DNA of 64,000 bases from JANXQE01 sp035651635 (GTDB lineage Bacteria > Verrucomicrobiota > Verrucomicrobiia > Limisphaerales > UBA8199). Under the pieces are notes generated by a model. The model was not told where the DNA came from, did no database searches, and saw only the letters and a program-made list of their open reading frames with translations. Positions 52,646-61,564 of this stretch are shown piece by piece. How positions within the stretch are numbered: the stretch's first letter is position 1; the number at the start of each line of letters is the position of its first letter. The translations under genes and the position numbers were made by a program. The stretch lies in assembly GCA_035651635.1 (NCBI GenBank), contig DASRFK010000082.1, positions 1-64,000 on the forward strand, in the 5' to 3' direction.

Positions 52646-53743
52646 CTACCACACTTCCACCGGCCCGCTGGGCACGGGGATGTGGGTGCGCTGGCCGGGT
52701 TCGGCCATGAACGAGGCAACCATCGGCGCCGGTTGGAACCGGGGCTTCAGCTCGCCATTGTCATCGAGGAACTGCGCGCGCCAGGCACAATATTGCTCCA
52801 AGACTTCGTAAAACTGAGCCCGGGTCGAGACCAGCACTACATGTTTGTTGAATTCGTTGGCCGGCCCGAATCGTTTCGAATACCAGGGCGCGATTTTGCG
52901 GAACATGCGGCAACCCAGCTCTTCGTCGAAGATCTGCATCATCAGTTCAAAATGCCGGCACATGACTTTGACCCGCGCCGGAAACGGTGCCTCGGGCAAA
53001 AGTTCGCCGGTTTGCAAGTAATGCAAGGTATGTTGAAATATCCACGGATTATAAAAAGCGCCTCGGCCAATGCTGACCCCCGCGCAGCCCGTTTGCTCAA
53101 GCATGGCGGATGCCGCTTCGGGCGTCGTAACATCCCCGTTGCCGATCACGGGGATCTGCTTGACCGCCTCGACTACCGCTCGGATTCCGGCCAGGTTCAC
53201 CTTCCCGCCGAACCCTTGCGCCCGCGTGCGCCCGTGGACAAAAATCGCCGCGACGCCAACGTCTTCGAGTGTTCGCGCCAGGTCCGGCGCGGTGATATTC
53301 TGGTCATCCCAGCCTAAGCGCATTTTGGCGGTGACCGGGATGCGCACGGCATCGACCATGCCTTTAACCAGAGCCGCGGTTTTGGAAAGCTCGGTCATCA
53401 TCGCCGAACCGCCGCCGACCCGGCAGACCTTTCGCACCGGACAGCCCATGTTGATGTCGATGGCGGCGATCCCCACCGACTCCAAATAAACCGCCGCGTC
53501 GCGCATTTCGTCCGGCACAGAACCGAACAGCTGGACCGCGAGGGGTTGGTCCGCGGGCGAAGTCTCGATCAGTTTGAGTGCTTTGTCGCGCCGCTCCAAA
53601 AGGGAGCGCGCATTCACCAGGTCCGTGGTCGCCAGGCCCAACCCGCCAATCTCGCGAACAGTCAACCGGAACGGCAGGTTGGTGTACCCTGCCAGCGGCG
53701 AGAGAAACAGATTCGACTTGAGCAGCAACGGTCCCAAATGCAT
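52646..53743 (-). CDS. dusB: tRNA-dihydrouridine synthase (Dus family)
   Basis: FMN-dependent enzyme that reduces uridines in the D-loop of tRNA. 365 residues with ATG at 53743 (a TTG three codons earlier is in frame). Starts on the barrel block LFLSPLAGYTNLPFRLT; catalytic Cys101 in DINMGCPVRKV; AKMRLGWDD; FVHGRTRAQGF; and VIGNGDVTTP. The C-terminal helical domain is present. DusB-like by overall wording; the exact uridine position is not certain. Convergent with the HAD gene. Confidence 0.92.
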   Translation of the reverse strand: MHLGPLLLKSNLFLSPLAGYTNLPFRLTVREIGGLGLATTDLVNARSLLERRDKALKLIETSPADQPLAVQLFGSVPDEMRDAAVYLESVGIAAIDINMGCPVRKVCRVGGGSAMMTELSKTAALVKGMVDAVRIPVTAKMRLGWDDQNITAPDLARTLEDVGVAAIFVHGRTRAQGFGGKVNLAGIRAVVEAVKQIPVIGNGDVTTPEAASAMLEQTGCAGVSIGRGAFYNPWIFQHTLHYLQTGELLPEAPFPARVKVMCRHFELMMQIFDEELGCRMFRKIAPWYSKRFGPANEFNKHVVLVSTRAQFYEVLEQYCAWRAQFLDDNGELKPRFQPAPMVASFMAEPGQRTHIPVPSGPVEVW

Positions 53744-54068
53744 TGGCCCCAATATATCAGCCCGTCTCCCGGCTGCGAGGCGATTCGGCGGGGCCTTCTA
53801 AGCGCGGGGTGCGGAATTCCGCCTTCGCTAGGGCTACGGCGCGACGAGGCGGAATGGGAACCGAAGTTAAGGAGCCCGGCAGAGCTGAAACCAAATGGAC
53901 TCACCGCGGATGCCACGAATTAGGATCGGATAGGGCGAGGGCGGGGCTTGCTGCCCAAAAAAATCAAGGTTCGGGACGCTTCGGTTCTGCCCCATGACGA
54001 TTCTGTATTGCAACGTGATTCGAGGGGCGTAGGCTCGATGTATGCATGCGTCGCGGCATGTGGGACCG
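53744..54068. other. 325-bp gap without a gene
   Basis: Divergent promoters for the Dus gene and the large propeller gene should lie here. It contains a GGAATTCCGCCTTCG ... GAGGCGGAATGG repeat (about 53810-53860) with TTCCGCCTTCG wording shared with 21265 and 59905, and a CTCACCGCGGATGCCACGA stretch. I saw no RNA gene and no convincing -35/-10 pair. Confidence 0.5.
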
Positions 54069-57000
54069 ATGGACTTTTGGCTTCGGTGGGCACCGCGTCT
54101 TTTTCTGATTTTCGGCGCGGTAGCGGGATGGGCGCAATCTGTCCCTTCTTCTACAGCTCCCCCACTCACCTATAGCAACCTGGCCACGGCTGCTTTGCTC
54201 AAGCGCACGGAGGAAATTTCCCGCTCGCTCTCCGAAGCCGGGTGTCTGCCGAGCGAATCTTTCACCAATACAACGGTGCAGCTCGAAGGGCAGTCAGTGC
54301 ATCCATCGGGCCGAGTGCAGGCAAGTTGTTGCGATTATGAGTTCCGGAATGGCTTTCTCAATCGCCTGCGCCGAAGGGACCTGTTCGAGGACAAGGGGCC
54401 CGACAGTCTCATCATAAAGCATTTAACAAACGAGGTACTGACGCTGACGACGCAAGAGGCAACGAATCGCGCTTGGCAGGTGCTGGAGCGCTTGTCGTAT
54501 GACCCACAAGGAGTGAGAGAGGTTTACCGGTTGAAGGTTACCGATGAAAAAATGATCGGATCTCCCGTGCGTAATGGCGGTCCGGATTTCCCTGCGGACC
54601 TTCATTTCGCCGGCGAGCTCATTTCCAGGAAGAAGATTCAGATTCGGGTGGACATGGCGCCGGCGGACACCGGGCCTTTCGGTGGGCGGACGACCCCGAC
54701 AATCGGCCTTCAGTTTTTAGCCACGAGCGGCGAGCTGCTCGAAGCGTCGCTACCTGATTCCGCCAGTTTCTCGGCATTGCACTTGCGCGGACCTGAGGAG
54801 ATCACCATCACGCAGGCGGCCGATCTTGCCCCGCCGCTCTTTTTCATTGTTACAAACCGGCTAGCCGGGGCCGAGGCAACCAAGCCAAAACCGGATGTGG
54901 AAGAAGCAATCGGTAGCGCCTGGCAGGCGCTACAGCTTGCGTTGGGAACAAACAGCCCAAAGCTCATTCTGGTGGCCGACAATCTCAATGATCCGCAAGG
55001 CGTAAGCGCGGCGGTGCAACGCCGGGCCCGCGGCATTCCGTGGGCCGGCGTATCCCACTTTTTCCGTTTCAACCTTCCCTTCGCCACGGCCCAGCTCGAA
55101 AACATGGCCCGGGACCACCGGGGCATCTGCCTGCTGGCAATAGCGGGGCCGGTCGATATTCGGGCAGACTTGCTGCGGGATTTGGACGACGTGGCCACAC
55201 CGTCATTTAGTGGTGGGGACAACCAGGCTTGGCAGGAAGCCTGGAAGCAATTGCGCCAGCGGCAGCTTAATCTGCTCAATCCTCGCTTGTCCGAATTGCT
55301 GGAGCGCCTCGGGCGACCGGAGGCATTTCCGGATCATGCGTTATTTCTGCTCATGGCCAAAAATCATTTTCCCGCGACCCTGGTCGTGGAAGAGCTGGAG
55401 TCGCGTCTGCGGGGGAAGATGCAAGTATATCCATTCCTGGGCGTCAATGAGTACCCGCCACGGGGGGGCGGAGTGACTTATTTCAACGGAACGGTTTACT
55501 CGAATGCAATGGCGGCGGTGCGGTTAAGTGGGTTCCTGCCGCTCCAGTTCGACGTAACGCGCCAGATGGCTCTGCGCATGGCCAGCCTCACTAACATGCC
55601 AAACTATAATCCGGAACGTTTGCGCATGCTCCAATCCACCCCGCCGCCTCGGATTATCAGCGGCGAAATCTCCGCGCCGGTCCGAAACCTGGCCGGGTCA
55701 TTCGGGCCGCAGCCGCTCGAGGAGTTGGTTGAGTTCTTTGGCCTGGAGAACATTCGGATGCTGCGAGCCGGCGAGCGCCTGGAGGTCTCTGAACTGAGAC
55801 GATTGCGCCAATCCGAAGAAGCCCCGAAAAAGCCCAGCCCACTCGAGGGGTTCGCTGTAATCGCGGAGGGGAAAGCGCTAGGGCCGGAAGCGGTCGGCAG
55901 CTTGAATTCGGCGTTGCTGTCGGAAAGCAACCACGTGGGAGGAGGCATGAGTAGCGGCGAGTGGCCCTCCTCGGTCATCGTCTTTCGCGTGTCGCGCGGA
56001 AAAGAGTGGGCCAACGTTTTCTTTTGGTTCGGAACCAGCGAGGTTGGAGTGAAGTTTTACGGCGATTCAGGAAAGCTGATTCGCGAAACCTCGCCCTTGT
56101 TTGTCTGGAGCAGGCAGGCATTGCTGGAGCTCGCCCGCAAAGCTCTGCCCGAGAGTTCCTCGTTGGCGCAGGCTGACAAACCGCGAGCGCCCGCCGAACC
56201 GAGCGGAATTGCGCCCGGAAGGCCCGGACCCATTTCTCTCGAAACAAAAGAGATCCCACTCGCACCCAACCCGCCTGAGTGGCTGCGCTGGGAAGGTTGG
56301 TTTGGCTTAAGCAAAGACATGCGACACGTGGCCTACCATGCCAGGCAGCGGGACAAGTGGCGCGTTTTCCGCGATGGAACACCAGGCAGGACATGGGATG
56401 CCGTTCGTTGGCACAGGTTTAGTCCGGATGGCGCGCACCTCGCCTACGAGGCCAGAGAAAACGGCCAGTATTTCGTAGTCCTGGACGAGAAGGAAGGCGA
56501 GCATTTCAGCGGGATCGATTACCCGTTCCAATTCAGCCCCGATTCCGCGCGGCTGGGCTATGTGGCGACGATTGAAAAGGGCAAACAATGCGTGGTGATC
56601 GATGGCAAACGCGGGCCGGTTTTTGATACCGTGTTCCCCACGAGCTTTACCTTTAGCGACAACTCGCTCCATTTCGCCTACGCCGGACGTCGCGGCGATC
56701 GATGTTCGGCGGTTAAAGATGGCGAAGAGGTTCTGCAAGCCGACGAGATGGTCATGGATAGCGGACCGGGCAAGACCTTGTGGCCAATCTTAAGCCCGGA
56801 TGGCTCGCGGATGGCGTGCGCGGTCCGCCGTGGCGGTCAATGGTGGATGGTCCTGGATCGAGTGGAGAGCTCGCCCTGGGATTCAATTTTGGATCTGAGT
56901 CTGGAAGGTCCTTCGGCAGGCTTTAGCCCGGACGGGAAACATTTTAGCTATGCCGCCGAACGGAAGGACAAAAGGTTCGTAGTAATTGACGAAAAGGAAA

Positions 57001-57755
57001 ACCCTGGTGCCTGGTTTTATGGGGCGACCTTCAGTCCCGACGGGAACCACGCGGCGTTCGTCCGGGCCTCTGAATCCGGGGCGAGCAATAATTGGTGGGC
57101 GGTGGTTCTGGATGGAGTAATGGGTAAGAAATTTTTTGGCGAAATCGTGAGACCTGTTTTCAGCCCGGATGGCAAGAGATTAGCCTACGGCGTCAGCGAG
57201 GGCCGCGATGGAAACTTCGTGGCCCTCCATGGCGCGAAACAGTCGGAATACTACAAGGATGTCCAATCGATCTCCTTCAGCTCCGACAGCAAGCACATGG
57301 CTTTTATAGCAAACAAGGAGGACCGGACAGTACTTGTGGTGGATGGAAAGGAAAACTTCATGAGCGACTCTCCGTCCGGGGACATTCGGAGCGATTACTT
57401 CACATTCAGTCCCGACAGTAAGCGTCTGGCTTACATAGCTCATCACGGAGGAGGAGCATACGTCGTTATCGATGGCTCGGAATATGGCCCGTACTACGAA
57501 CTCAGCCCCATGAGTGAGCAAGCCTACATTTACTTTAGTTCGGATAGCCGACATTTCGCCTTCATGGCCAACCACGATGATAAACGCTATACTCCCCGCC
57601 ATCACCTCTTGGTAGTGGATGGCGTAGAACACCCGGTCCCCGGGGAATGGCTGACTGAGAGTCTGCTTCGCTGGGACTCCCCAACGGCCTTGCATTGTTT
57701 GGTGATGGGAGAGGACAAGCTATACCGGCTCGAGGCGCGAATTGCGGAAAAGTAA
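54069..57755 (+). CDS. Large exported protein with C-terminal beta-propeller of 11 PD40-like motifs
   Basis: 1228 residues with signal peptide (MDFWLRWAPRLFLIFGAVAGWAQS; start 54069, nine codons after another ATG). The first 740 or so residues are not recognised: mixed alpha/beta with segments such as LILVADNLNDPQG and HRGICLLAIAGPVDI. The last 480 or so carry eleven motifs of the type FSPDGKRLAY at spacings of about 38-45 residues, most followed by a VVIDGKE-type turn, as in TolB/WD40-like propellers. A binding or scaffold role in the periplasm is likely. No catalytic signature seen. It stands alone between repeat-rich gaps. Confidence 0.75.
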   Translation: MDFWLRWAPRLFLIFGAVAGWAQSVPSSTAPPLTYSNLATAALLKRTEEISRSLSEAGCLPSESFTNTTVQLEGQSVHPSGRVQASCCDYEFRNGFLNRLRRRDLFEDKGPDSLIIKHLTNEVLTLTTQEATNRAWQVLERLSYDPQGVREVYRLKVTDEKMIGSPVRNGGPDFPADLHFAGELISRKKIQIRVDMAPADTGPFGGRTTPTIGLQFLATSGELLEASLPDSASFSALHLRGPEEITITQAADLAPPLFFIVTNRLAGAEATKPKPDVEEAIGSAWQALQLALGTNSPKLILVADNLNDPQGVSAAVQRRARGIPWAGVSHFFRFNLPFATAQLENMARDHRGICLLAIAGPVDIRADLLRDLDDVATPSFSGGDNQAWQEAWKQLRQRQLNLLNPRLSELLERLGRPEAFPDHALFLLMAKNHFPATLVVEELESRLRGKMQVYPFLGVNEYPPRGGGVTYFNGTVYSNAMAAVRLSGFLPLQFDVTRQMALRMASLTNMPNYNPERLRMLQSTPPPRIISGEISAPVRNLAGSFGPQPLEELVEFFGLENIRMLRAGERLEVSELRRLRQSEEAPKKPSPLEGFAVIAEGKALGPEAVGSLNSALLSESNHVGGGMSSGEWPSSVIVFRVSRGKEWANVFFWFGTSEVGVKFYGDSGKLIRETSPLFVWSRQALLELARKALPESSSLAQADKPRAPAEPSGIAPGRPGPISLETKEIPLAPNPPEWLRWEGWFGLSKDMRHVAYHARQRDKWRVFRDGTPGRTWDAVRWHRFSPDGAHLAYEARENGQYFVVLDEKEGEHFSGIDYPFQFSPDSARLGYVATIEKGKQCVVIDGKRGPVFDTVFPTSFTFSDNSLHFAYAGRRGDRCSAVKDGEEVLQADEMVMDSGPGKTLWPILSPDGSRMACAVRRGGQWWMVLDRVESSPWDSILDLSLEGPSAGFSPDGKHFSYAAERKDKRFVVIDEKENPGAWFYGATFSPDGNHAAFVRASESGASNNWWAVVLDGVMGKKFFGEIVRPVFSPDGKRLAYGVSEGRDGNFVALHGAKQSEYYKDVQSISFSSDSKHMAFIANKEDRTVLVVDGKENFMSDSPSGDIRSDYFTFSPDSKRLAYIAHHGGGAYVVIDGSEYGPYYELSPMSEQAYIYFSSDSRHFAFMANHDDKRYTPRHHLLVVDGVEHPVPGEWLTESLLRWDSPTALHCLVMGEDKLYRLEARIAEK

Positions 57756-57977
57756 GCCGGGCAAGCTGGTTCATTTCGATCCCTCCCATTTCCTTTGTTA
57801 CATCCCTTTAAGTGCCGAATGTGTTCATCCTGGCCTGAAGCCCAGTTTGGATCCAGTTCGCGAACGATCGAATGGGGGCCGCCGATGGCGGGCGTTGGCT
57901 GGTTTATGCTCCTTAGGAGGGCGGGATTGACTTCGATGGCGAGACTGCGTTCCACTGTCCCGGCAGTGACGTTCCCC

Positions 57978-58043
57978 AGCGGCGTCCCGGAGCAGCGCCA
58001 ATCCCGAAACCATTCCGGCGGCGCACTGCCGAGACGCCGCTAC
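57978..58043. repeat. Imperfect palindrome, dispersed family A
   Basis: AGCGGCGTCCCGGAGCAGCG-type arm (57978-57999) opposes a GCACTGCCGAGACGCCGC-type arm (58020-58043). The second arm closely matches the arm at 11341-11366. The first arm has drifted by several bases. Confidence 0.7.
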
Positions 58044-58087
58044 GCCGAGGTTCATGCTGCTTTGTGGAGCGTGTGAGCCGATGCAAC

Positions 58088-58172
58088 GCGCCTTTGGCGC
58101 TTGGGTTGGATTCTACTGATATCGTTCCTAGGCCTGCGGCCTAGGCTGTTATGAGGCACGCCGTTGGCGTGC
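58088..58172. repeat. Three consecutive short hairpins
   Basis: GCGCC-ttt-GGCGC (58088-58100), CCTAGGCC-tgc-GGCCTAGG (58127-58145) and GCACGCC-gtt-GGCGTGC (58156-58172) are perfect inverted repeats with 3-nt loops, roughly 34 and 28 bp apart centre to centre. The regular layout suggests one composite repeat unit, perhaps a structured RNA or REP-type element. Confidence 0.65.
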
Positions 58173-58320
58173 ACAGCAATTCCCTCGTCCAGTGGGTACG
58201 GCCCAGGTCAGCGCTTTCCGGTCCTCGTGCTCTTGCATTCTTTGGGGGCCGTGCTGGATTTTGCGCCTCTTGAGCCTTCTCGCGGCTAAACTCCTCAATT
58301 CGCGGTGAGAGCCCGGTGCC

Positions 58321-58446
58321 GTTAGAGCATCTTTAAAAGATCGGCTTGGGCGTGGGCACCTGGGTTTGGGGGCCCGCCTTCAGGCGGTTTGGCGCCGGGC
58401 CGCCTAAAGGCGGGACTCCAAACGGATTTTTAAAACACGCTGTTAG
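58321..58446. repeat. Dispersed hairpin repeat family B, copy 2 (reverse orientation)
   Basis: This is the reverse complement of the block at 10332-10450, including the GGAGTCCCGCC / GGCGGG hairpin, the CCAAACCCAGGTGCCCACGC segment and the TTTTAAAA tail. The two copies are 48 kb apart and clearly homologous over about 110 bp with scattered substitutions. No gene inside. Confidence 0.75.
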
Positions 58447-58510
58447 AGATTGCGCCGGCCGGTGGGCCTTATAATACTGGACTAAAGCACCACACGGCTG
58501 CTGGTTTTTC

Positions 58511-59113
58511 ATGACCGAATGGAATATTCAATCCCGGGCGCACGCCTGCGAAGCGTGCGGTCGCGGCTTTCACGATCAGGAGAATTATCACACGCTTTTA
58601 TTCGACGAAAAGGCGGCCTTTCGCCGGCTCGATATTTGCGACGCTTGCTGGCAAAAGCAATTCAGCGACGGAGCGCGCGAGCGGAAGGGCTTTATTTCGT
58701 ATTGGCACGGCACCTATGAAGCCCCGCAGGTGACGCCTGAGGCAATTCAGAAGGAAACGGCCGAATCGCTGCTCCGCAAGATCATCGAGCTCAACGACCC
58801 CCATTATATGCCGGCGGCGTACATCCTGGCAGTGATGCTCGAACGCAAGCGTTTGCTGAAAGTGAAGGAAGAACTGGTTCGCGAAGGCCAGCGGGTTTTT
58901 GTTTATGAACAGCCAAAGAGCGGCGACCTCTTTACGATCGTGGATCCCAACTTGCAGCTCAACCAATTGGAGACGGTGCAGCGGGATGTGGCGGCCTTGC
59001 TCGAACATGGATTAAACCCGCCCAATGCCGAGGCCGCGGCAACGCCGGCGCAGCCGGTTGGCATCGCGCACGGCGACGGAATTGGTCCCGCAGAGGGCGC
59101 ACTCGAGCCGTGA
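58511..59113 (+). CDS. Unknown protein with N-terminal zinc-finger-like motif
   Basis: 200 residues, cytoplasmic. The first 50 hold two CxxC pairs (CEACGRGF and CDACWQ) about 30 apart, a likely zinc site. Then a helical middle (ESLLRKIIELNDPHYMPAAYILAVMLERKRLL) and FVYEQPKSGDLFTIVDPNLQ. The C-terminus is Ala/Pro/Gly-rich. It sits 16 nt upstream of rnc and probably shares its transcript. I do not recognise a named family. A link to RNA processing is only positional. Confidence 0.7.
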   Translation: MTEWNIQSRAHACEACGRGFHDQENYHTLLFDEKAAFRRLDICDACWQKQFSDGARERKGFISYWHGTYEAPQVTPEAIQKETAESLLRKIIELNDPHYMPAAYILAVMLERKRLLKVKEELVREGQRVFVYEQPKSGDLFTIVDPNLQLNQLETVQRDVAALLEHGLNPPNAEAAATPAQPVGIAHGDGIGPAEGALEP

Positions 59114-59129
59114 ACCGCTTCATCGCGCC

Positions 59130-59837
59130 GTGAGCGAATACGACGAGCTTCAGCAGCAACTGGGATATACGTTCAAGGACCTCGGTCATTTGCGCCTTGC
59201 TTTGACCCACCCGTCGGTGGCACACGAGCAAAGCGGCCCGGTCCAAACCAACCAACGTCTGGAATTCCTGGGCGACGCGGTTTTGCAATTGGTTCTGACC
59301 GTTGAGTTGTACGAGAAGTTTCCCACCTTTGGCGAAGGACCGCTCACCAAAGCACGGGCGCAACTGGTGAACCGCCGCAGCCTGGCCGAGCAGGCGAAGG
59401 ACTTGCGGTTGGGGCGGTCCTTGATCGTGAGCCGGGGAGAGGAAATCTCCGGTGGCCGCGAGCGGCTCTCCGCGCTGGCGGATACCTTCGAGGCCCTGCT
59501 GGGGGCGATCTTTCTCGATGGCGGATTCGACGCCGCGCGCGAGTTTATTTTGCGCCGGTTCGCCGATTCATTCGGCGCGTTGTCCGAGATCCCAACCCTG
59601 GAAAATCCGAAGGGCGAGTTGCAGGAATTCCTTCAGTCAAAGTCGTCCGAGGCTCCGCGTTATCACGTGGTATCGGCCACCGGCCCGGACCATGACCGGG
59701 TTTTCGAGTGCACGGTCCACCATGCCGGGGTTGAATTGGCGCGCGGCCAGGGCAAGAGCAAGAAGGCGGCCGAGAGCGAAGCGGCGACGGCGGCGCTAAA
59801 TAAGCTGCGTGAGCGTCAGAGCGCGGCGCCTGGTTGA
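59130..59837 (+). CDS. rnc: Ribonuclease III
   Basis: Endonuclease that cuts double-stranded RNA, matures rRNA and processes mRNAs. The GTG at 59130 gives 235 residues, the usual length, and starts on YDELQQQLGYTFKD. Catalytic signature RLEFLGDAVL (43-52); second acidic block ADTFEALLGAIFLDGG; C-terminal double-stranded-RNA-binding domain (about 160-230) with NPKGELQEFLQSK and GQGKSKKAAESEAA. 16 nt after the zinc-finger gene on the same strand. Confidence 0.95.
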   Translation: MSEYDELQQQLGYTFKDLGHLRLALTHPSVAHEQSGPVQTNQRLEFLGDAVLQLVLTVELYEKFPTFGEGPLTKARAQLVNRRSLAEQAKDLRLGRSLIVSRGEEISGGRERLSALADTFEALLGAIFLDGGFDAAREFILRRFADSFGALSEIPTLENPKGELQEFLQSKSSEAPRYHVVSATGPDHDRVFECTVHHAGVELARGQGKSKKAAESEAATAALNKLRERQSAAPG

Positions 59838-59935
59838 AAATCCGAAGGCTGAAGGCCGAAATCCGAAGACCGAAAGGGGGGCGCCCGCCCTTGGATTCGG
59901 GGTTCCGCCTTCGGATTTCGAGTTCGGATTTGGAG
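59836..59935. repeat. Degenerate GAAATCCGAAG-type repeat
   Basis: Runs of CCGAAGGCTGAAGGCCGAAA and ATCCGAAGACCGAAA, then GGTTCCGCCTTCGGATTTCG, which partly pairs with the first half. Related wording occurs at 27687-27707 and before purB. It fills the first half of the gap after rnc and is not coding. Confidence 0.55.
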
Positions 59936-60058
59936 GGAGGGGAATTATTCTTGAACAAGCCCTTAGCTTAGAGACAACACCCCATTCCCTCGGCAGGTCA
60001 CCCGCTCATAGGCTTACGCAACGTGGCACAACGATTGGCCGCGAATTAACAAAAACCT

Positions 60059-60229
60059 ATGGCTGTCAAAAGACATCTCCGTGGCGCCTCTTCCAAGCAG
60101 CAACGCCAGTACGAGCACATCAAGAAATCGGCCCAGCGTTCCGGTCGGTACGGCAAGCGGGCTAAAGAAGTTGCCGCGCGAACGGTCATGAAGCAGCGCA
60201 AGCGGAGCAAATCCAAGAAGAAGAAGTAG
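60059..60229 (+). CDS. Small highly basic protein (56 aa)
   Basis: ATG at 60059, stop TAG at 60227-60229. 56 residues rich in Lys, Arg, Ser and Gln, beginning MAVKRHLRGASSKQQRQYEH and ending KSKKKK. The central YEHIKKSAQRSG and RAKEVAARTVMKQR segments recall the short nucleic-acid-associated proteins often annotated as plasmid-stabilisation-like (YEHIKES...AKEIAARTVNK). No strong ribosome-binding site is visible. It probably binds nucleic acid. Function is open. Confidence 0.65.
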   Translation: MAVKRHLRGASSKQQRQYEHIKKSAQRSGRYGKRAKEVAARTVMKQRKRSKSKKKK

Positions 60230-60263
60230 GCGCGGGAAATCCCCTGGAACTCCCCTCACCCTG

Positions 60264-60283
60264 CCCTCTCCCCAAGGAGAGGG
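60264..60283. terminator. Hairpin CCCTCTCC-ccaa-GGAGAGGG
   Basis: A perfect 8-bp inverted repeat with a 4-nt loop, in the gap between the small basic gene and the convergent topoisomerase gene. The CCCTCTCCCC wording repeats at 60303-60312. A terminator role fits the position. It may also be a dispersed repeat. Confidence 0.5.
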
Positions 60284-60358
60284 AACCGGAAGGAGGCTCC
60301 TACCCTCTCCCCGACGGCCCGACGGAGAAGGAACCGAGGGAGAGAATAGGCAGACGCG

Positions 60359-61564
60359 CTAAAGCCCAAAGGGGTTTTGGAGTAGCCGGTCCTGCTTTTG
60401 CTGCGCTGCCAGCCGGCGCTGGAGCAATGCCAGCACCGCGGCCTCCTCCGGACGAAGGCGTGCCATGGCCCCGCTGAGTCTTCTGGCGCGCCGGCCTAAC
60501 GCCCTCGCGAGCGTGCCATCCAGATATCCTTCGAGAATCTGGGGATGCACGTAGCACTTCTTGCAGATCGTCGGAGTGTTGCCCAACCGCGAAGCCACCG
60601 ACTCGATTGCCTGCACGATGTTCTTCTTGGCTTGCGCTTTGGAGTCGAACTTTTCGAACTCCTGCAAAGCCGCCGCCGCCAGCATGGTTCCAGCCCAGGT
60701 CCGGAAGTCCTTGGCCGTAAAGTCGTGGTGGCTAATCTCACGCAAGTAATCATTCACATCGGTTGACTTGACGTCCTGGAGTTCCCCGGAATCATCGACG
60801 TACTGGAACAATTCCTGGCCGGGCAGTTCCTGACATTTGCGGACGATTCGAGCCAGGCGCCGATCCCGCACGTCGATCCGGTGCTTTTTGCCGGCTTTGC
60901 CGCGAAAGTGGAAACAGATTTCCGAGCCATTGACGTCCACATGCCGGTTTTTCAAGGTGGTTAGCCCGAAGGAATCGTTCTCGCGCTCGTACTCTTCATT
61001 GCCGACGCGAATCAAGGTTGTTTCGAGCAGGCGGAGCACAGTGGCGAGAACCTTGCGCCGGCTCAGGCCTGGAGCGGCAAGATCTTTGGCGACGCGCCGG
61101 CGTATCTTCGGCAAGGCTTTGCCAAAGGCAAGCATATGCGCGTATTTGTTTTCCTCGCGCACCTCGCGCCAGCGGCGGTGATAGCGATACTGTTTTCGCT
61201 TGCGCGCGTCATAACCGGTGGCCTGCAAGTGCCCAAAAGGATCCGGGCAAATCCAAACCCGGGTCCATGCCGGCGGAATTGCCAGCGAGCGGATGCGCTG
61301 CAGGACCTCGCGGTCCTGAACGATCTGACCGATAGGATAGCGGTAGCGGAACGCCTGCCCAGCCGGTTCCCGCCGGATGCCGGGCATTTGGTCGCTCACA
61401 TAGCGCAGACCGACGGTCCGGGCTGATGCGGCGGGATCGGCCAATGGGTCCAGACACTCGGCCGGTGTCGTCGGGGGACTCTCAATGTTTTTGGTCGGGC
61501 GCGCTGGTTTGCGTGCGGCCGGTCGGCTGGAGTGTTCCCGTTTCGAATGTCGCAGGCTGGCCAT
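60359..61564 (-). CDS. DNA topoisomerase IB (poxvirus/Deinococcus-like)
   Basis: Relaxes supercoils by single-strand cleavage through a 3'-phosphotyrosine. About 401 residues from the ATG at 61564, overlapping the preceding lipoprotein gene by 83 nt. N-terminal domain about 70-150 (LRYVSDQMPGIRRE, VWICPDPFGHLQATGYDARKRKQYRYH). Catalytic domain with RVGNEEYERENDSFGLTTL, KAGKKHRIDV, FTAKDFRTWAGT and the presumptive nucleophile tyrosine in CYVHPQI. The N-terminal 60 residues are low-complexity basic sequence. Confidence 0.9.
   Translation of the reverse strand: MASLRHSKREHSSRPAARKPARPTKNIESPPTTPAECLDPLADPAASARTVGLRYVSDQMPGIRREPAGQAFRYRYPIGQIVQDREVLQRIRSLAIPPAWTRVWICPDPFGHLQATGYDARKRKQYRYHRRWREVREENKYAHMLAFGKALPKIRRRVAKDLAAPGLSRRKVLATVLRLLETTLIRVGNEEYERENDSFGLTTLKNRHVDVNGSEICFHFRGKAGKKHRIDVRDRRLARIVRKCQELPGQELFQYVDDSGELQDVKSTDVNDYLREISHHDFTAKDFRTWAGTMLAAAALQEFEKFDSKAQAKKNIVQAIESVASRLGNTPTICKKCYVHPQILEGYLDGTLARALGRRARRLSGAMARLRPEEAAVLALLQRRLAAQQKQDRLLQNPFGL

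Larger units (their letters stand above)
57756..58510. other. 755-bp repeat-rich region without a gene
   Basis: The longest non-coding stretch in the window. It holds a family A palindrome (57978-58043), three short hairpins in a row (58088-58172) and a family B element (58321-58446). Short open frames here are broken by these repeats and none has a credible start plus codon pattern. I saw no tRNA and no transposase remnant. Promoters for the gene at 58511 must lie in its last part (TATAAT at 58470-58475). Confidence 0.6.

Noticed and set aside
57756..58510. Small open frames in the 755-bp gap
   Set aside because: They cross several palindromic repeats, differ in frame, and show no start signal or family match.
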